Positions 60,611 to 64,000 of a DNA stretch of 64,000 nt are shown piece after piece. This DNA comes from Numida meleagris (Eukaryota > Chordata > Aves > Galliformes > Numididae). The notes beneath the pieces are model-generated. The model was not told where the DNA came from. It did no database searches and saw nothing but the letters and a program-made list of their open reading frames with translations. How positions within the stretch are numbered: the stretch's first letter is position 1; every line of letters starts with the position of its first letter. The position numbers and the translations under genes are program-made. The stretch lies in the NCBI RefSeq assembly GCF_002078875.1, contig NC_034412.1:78668041-78732040 (forward strand), in the 5' to 3' direction.

Positions 60611-61857
60611 CTTGTGAGTATCTGTAGGGAATGAATATTGCAGTGTAAGCTTCTGAAAAAACATAATTATTTCTTCAGTTTACATCAGATGAAGAGAAGC
60701 TGTTTCAACCACAAAATTTAGCAAGGTAACATACATCCGGGAGTAATACCTCAGTAAAAAATAAAGTGAACTTCTCTCTGTAAATTAATTTACTCTGCTA
60801 GTTGCATGTAGATTTAGAAGCTTAATTTATCTTACCATAAAGATAAAAATTTGGAGGCGGTTTTCATGCTTTTGGAACTGGAATGTGGCTAAACTTTGTT
60901 ATTTCTTTCCTGCTGTTCTGCAAAGTTCAGTACCTAGCTCCTTTGCCTCAGATTTCAGCTGATAAAGAATGAGATGTTGATGTGATTTTTGTAAAAGTCA
61001 AACAACTCAGGTATCAGAATACTTAACAGTTAGACCCAAGACTGAGACATCCAAGAATTTCCTAAACCAGAACACGCAAGCAGATGCTAATCTCCATTTT
61101 AAACCCAGAACTCAGAGTGCTTATGTGGAGAAAAGGACCTTATACTATGAACTAATTGCCATGTGCATGAAACAACTCTAGAGCACAATTCACACATAGG
61201 TTTTATGGCTTTTCTTCAGATTTTGAAAAATTTTAAAGATTTTTCTTGATGAATTGCAACTGGAGAAATCAATTTCCCTTCCATCCTGTAAGATTGTTAA
61301 CACACATAAAATGTCTTTTTTTTTCTTCTTTAAGAGGTACACAAATCAATTGATGGTAAAGCATAATTCAACTTCAGACTATTCTTGCTATTTTACTCTC
61401 AGAAATTTAAAGAGAAACCTTTTGTATGAAATAAATCAAAACCAAGTTTTCCTGTGTTACTATACCATGAGTGCTATGTAAAAATTTATTTACTTTCACA
61501 ATGCAACATACAGAAAGCACATTTTTGGCAGAAATTAAATTTGCAAGATATCGTCAGAGAGAAAAATAGGAGATAATGCTATATGTTATTGAAATTTTCT
61601 GGAGAAAGAAATACAATCTTTTTTTAAAAAAATCCTATTTTTTCCCATTATTTACTCATAATCAGCACAGATAATTGATAACAAAGTTACACTAATACAA
61701 AAGAGAAGAGGAACACAAATTTTGTATTTAGAATTTTGTTCTATTTATATAGCTGAGGTTTAGGTTTAAGTGAAGAAATATCCAGCATTATTCAAATAAG
61801 ATAATGAAGGTGATCAGTTTTGTTTGAACAGTGGCTGTTTTTGTTGTATTATAAGTA

Positions 61858-62033
61858 TGTTGCTCCAGAATTAATGCCTTATTTATTTCTGTGGAAACTA
61901 CAAAAGATACAAAGAGCACAATAACACTATTTCATAGAGCAAATTCTACACTACAAAACTGTTGTTTTTTTTTTTTTTTTAACACAGCCACAAGCATTAG
62001 CTGTGTGTTTTCACTAGCAATGAAATATGGCAT
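61858..62033 (-). mobile_element. mariner 3'-end fragment
   Basis: The left end, tgttgctccagaattaatgc, is the mariner terminal repeat, with TA at 61856-61857. The next bases, tatttctgtggaaactaca and tacaaagagcaca, match the reverse complement of the right half of the element at 10818. The T16 run interrupts it. The distal part still shows the transposase-end word cattagctgtg. It is truncated on its right. Confidence 0.82.
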
Positions 62034-64000
62034 ATTATATGAATAATATATATAATAATATATATATGAAATATGGTCACATGGCAACAAAATATAAAGG
62101 AATATTGACACAAAGGTTCTATCCTCTACTGCCATATAATCAACATTCATTTCTGACATCATTGCACAACATAATAAAATAGAGGACATTACTTATGGAG
62201 CAGCATTCATATTTTTCTTGATCCAATTCTTCATTATTTTGTTCAGAGTGCAGTTAATCCTGAATTCTACCAATGTATCCTAGCAAAAATTTACAAAGAA
62301 CAGCAAAGTTACAAGAAGTGGGGCCATGCTATATATACTAAAATTAAAATGAAAAGTGGATGTTTTCAGCTCCTACTTCCAGTCTTTTTGTGGATCAGTT
62401 AATCATCTTTCTTCTACAGATGGGTACATCAGATAACTCTATCCCTTTCAAAGTGAAAAGAACAGTTCAGTAACTTCCTATCTCCAATCTTAACAGGCCA
62501 AAAAAAAAAAAAAAATTAAGGTCATTTTTTCAAAGGTTGTTTTAGCTAGTCTGAAATCATATTTTCATGGTATTCCCATAATCAAACCCATCTGAAAAGA
62601 GTTTTCAGATTATTAAAGATAGTAAAACAGTTGAGTTGCTCACATAAATACTGTTAGCTTACTTTTGTTTTCTTGTTTTAGAAGCAAAAGATGTAAATTA
62701 ATCTAAACTAAAGGAACAGGAACATGTTACATTAGTCATTGTCTCCATCGTTATTCCCCCTCCTTCACCCCCTAACACACACAAGAAAAAACCCACAACC
62801 ACCCAAATAAGGACAAGTTAGTATTTCCAGACTGAAGTTCTTGTTCTAGAAACATCCCACTTTTATTTCTTGATTTCACCAACACCTATTTCTTAATGTG
62901 TAACAATGGCTATTCATGAAATTATGGAAAATCTTTGGCAGAGGAAATCTAAGGAAGTACACACCATGCACATATACTGTAGAGTAGACAGTGTTTAGAT
63001 AAACATGACTTCAAAGGGGAAGAAACTCTTCACATACATAGATTTCATCCATAAATAATAAGACTTTCACTATAATTAGTTTTGATTTCCACATTTCTCC
63101 AGGTTTGCCAAATAGGTAAATAAGGAATTTTAATTTAAAAGAGGAAACACTTAATTTAAAAAAATATATATATTTAATAGTTGACCTAAGGTAGCAGAAG
63201 CTATGTTTTCTGTGACTTCAATTTCAGGAAAAGGAAGCCCAGGAATCTGACGAAAAGGCAGTTTTCAGATTATATTATCAACATGATAAACAAGACCGTA
63301 GTATTTTCTTCAAAGTATAGCTTGCCTTGCAGTCTGTACAGAGCCAAAACAAGTTTATTCAATTTCTTTTTTCAGATTCTTGCATTCAGCTTACAAAACT
63401 ACTTCCTTATATATGTCATCCTCAAACCACATACTGACTGAAGATACTCATAATCATCTTCAAAAATTGAACCTAAAATATAGCCCTATACCATACCATG
63501 CATCATTGTGGCTAAAGTACTTCTGAAACAGAAATCAAGTTGTTGATAGATTGTGTAGCACACAGATGTTGTACAGAACTTGCCAGAAGCTAAGCCCTAG
63601 CTCATACCACAGAACACTCAGAACACTGGAATTTTTTTTTTTTTTTAGTGTCCTGTCCCTGCATTGTGCACTACTGTTAATTTGTCACAGTCTTGTATTC
63701 ATAGCTGATAGTAATAGGGCAAGTAGTTAAAAAAATCACTGTTGTATATTGTTAGAAAGCTGTTGTATTTAACACTATACAGCTGAATTAAACATGTGAC
63801 TGTCTAAATGCATTGCATCCATAATGTTAGATTTACTTGAATAAATATTGCTATAAAAACCAGAAATCTTCTCATTATACTTAAATAATCTATATTTGTA
63901 TAATAAATGATTTTTTTTAGTATTCCTAATTATTTTCTGAAGTACAAAGATGCATTGTAAAAATTTGTTATTTTTAGATATGAAACTCAGTAATATGTAT
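62034..64000. other. unique AT-rich DNA to the window end
   Basis: An AT microsatellite region at about 62032-62072, flanked by two copies of tgaaatatgg (62021 and 62067), then A16 and T15 runs. No gene or repeat family is recognised. A C-rich stretch with acacacac-type words lies near 62755-62800. Confidence 0.5.

Larger units (their letters stand above)
55289..61857. other. 6.6 kb mostly unique AT-rich DNA
   Basis: No confidently assigned transposon or gene. Sub-features listed separately: a purine tract at 57291-57350, a candidate conserved block at 57640-59185, a palindromic duplication at 58698-58742, a GC-richer block at 59920-60330 and a T16 run at 60595-60610. Confidence 0.5.

Noticed and set aside
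1..64000. CRISPR arrays, operons, bacterial genes, tRNA or rRNA genes
   Set aside because: No regularly spaced repeats, Shine-Dalgarno-led gene clusters or tRNA cloverleaf patterns were seen; the repeat content is that of a bird genome.

Overview
This 64 kb window is vertebrate nuclear DNA, almost certainly from a bird and most likely a galliform (chicken-like). It is AT-rich and dense in CR1 LINE fragments that end in the typical octamer tail (variants of ATTCTATG). It also has short mariner remnants, LTRs resembling avian leukosis-type and ERV-L LTRs, and no bacterial-style gene packing. I found no convincing host exon, tRNA, rRNA or CRISPR array. Short open frames outside the transposable elements look like chance frames. 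The window is best read as intergenic or intronic sequence whose recognisable content is mobile DNA.

Layout. 1-16 kb: CR1 pieces, two alpharetrovirus-like solo LTRs (5690-6060; 11936-12335 with a 6-bp target duplication), a truncated ERV-L LTR ending in a T tract with a 110-N gap, a miniature mariner (10818-11156), and two LTRs of other families (12897-13439; 13649-14106). 16.17-22.1 kb: a complete but defective ERV-L-type provirus on the minus strand, with both LTRs, a perfect 5-bp target duplication, gag, protease, an open 638-codon reverse transcriptase/RNase H frame, and a broken integrase; no env is seen. 23-29 kb: a third alpharetrovirus-like solo LTR and a CR1 with other CR1s nested in it. 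29.1-36 kb and 36.3-40.5 kb: mostly unique AT-rich DNA around a solo ERV-L LTR. 40.5-55.3 kb: CR1s, three LTRs of one family (one with a CR1 inserted in it), and a second LTR of another family. 55.3-64 kb: largely unique AT-rich DNA with a mariner remnant near 61.9 kb.

The parts do not form a working host system. The structure is informative as a record of insertion order: target duplications date single events, and CR1s sit inside LTRs and inside other CR1s. LTR pairs also differ visibly by eye. The feature most worth following up is the ERV-L provirus, because its polymerase frame stayed open while gag, protease and integrase decayed. All family assignments rest on reading the sequence; no database search was done.
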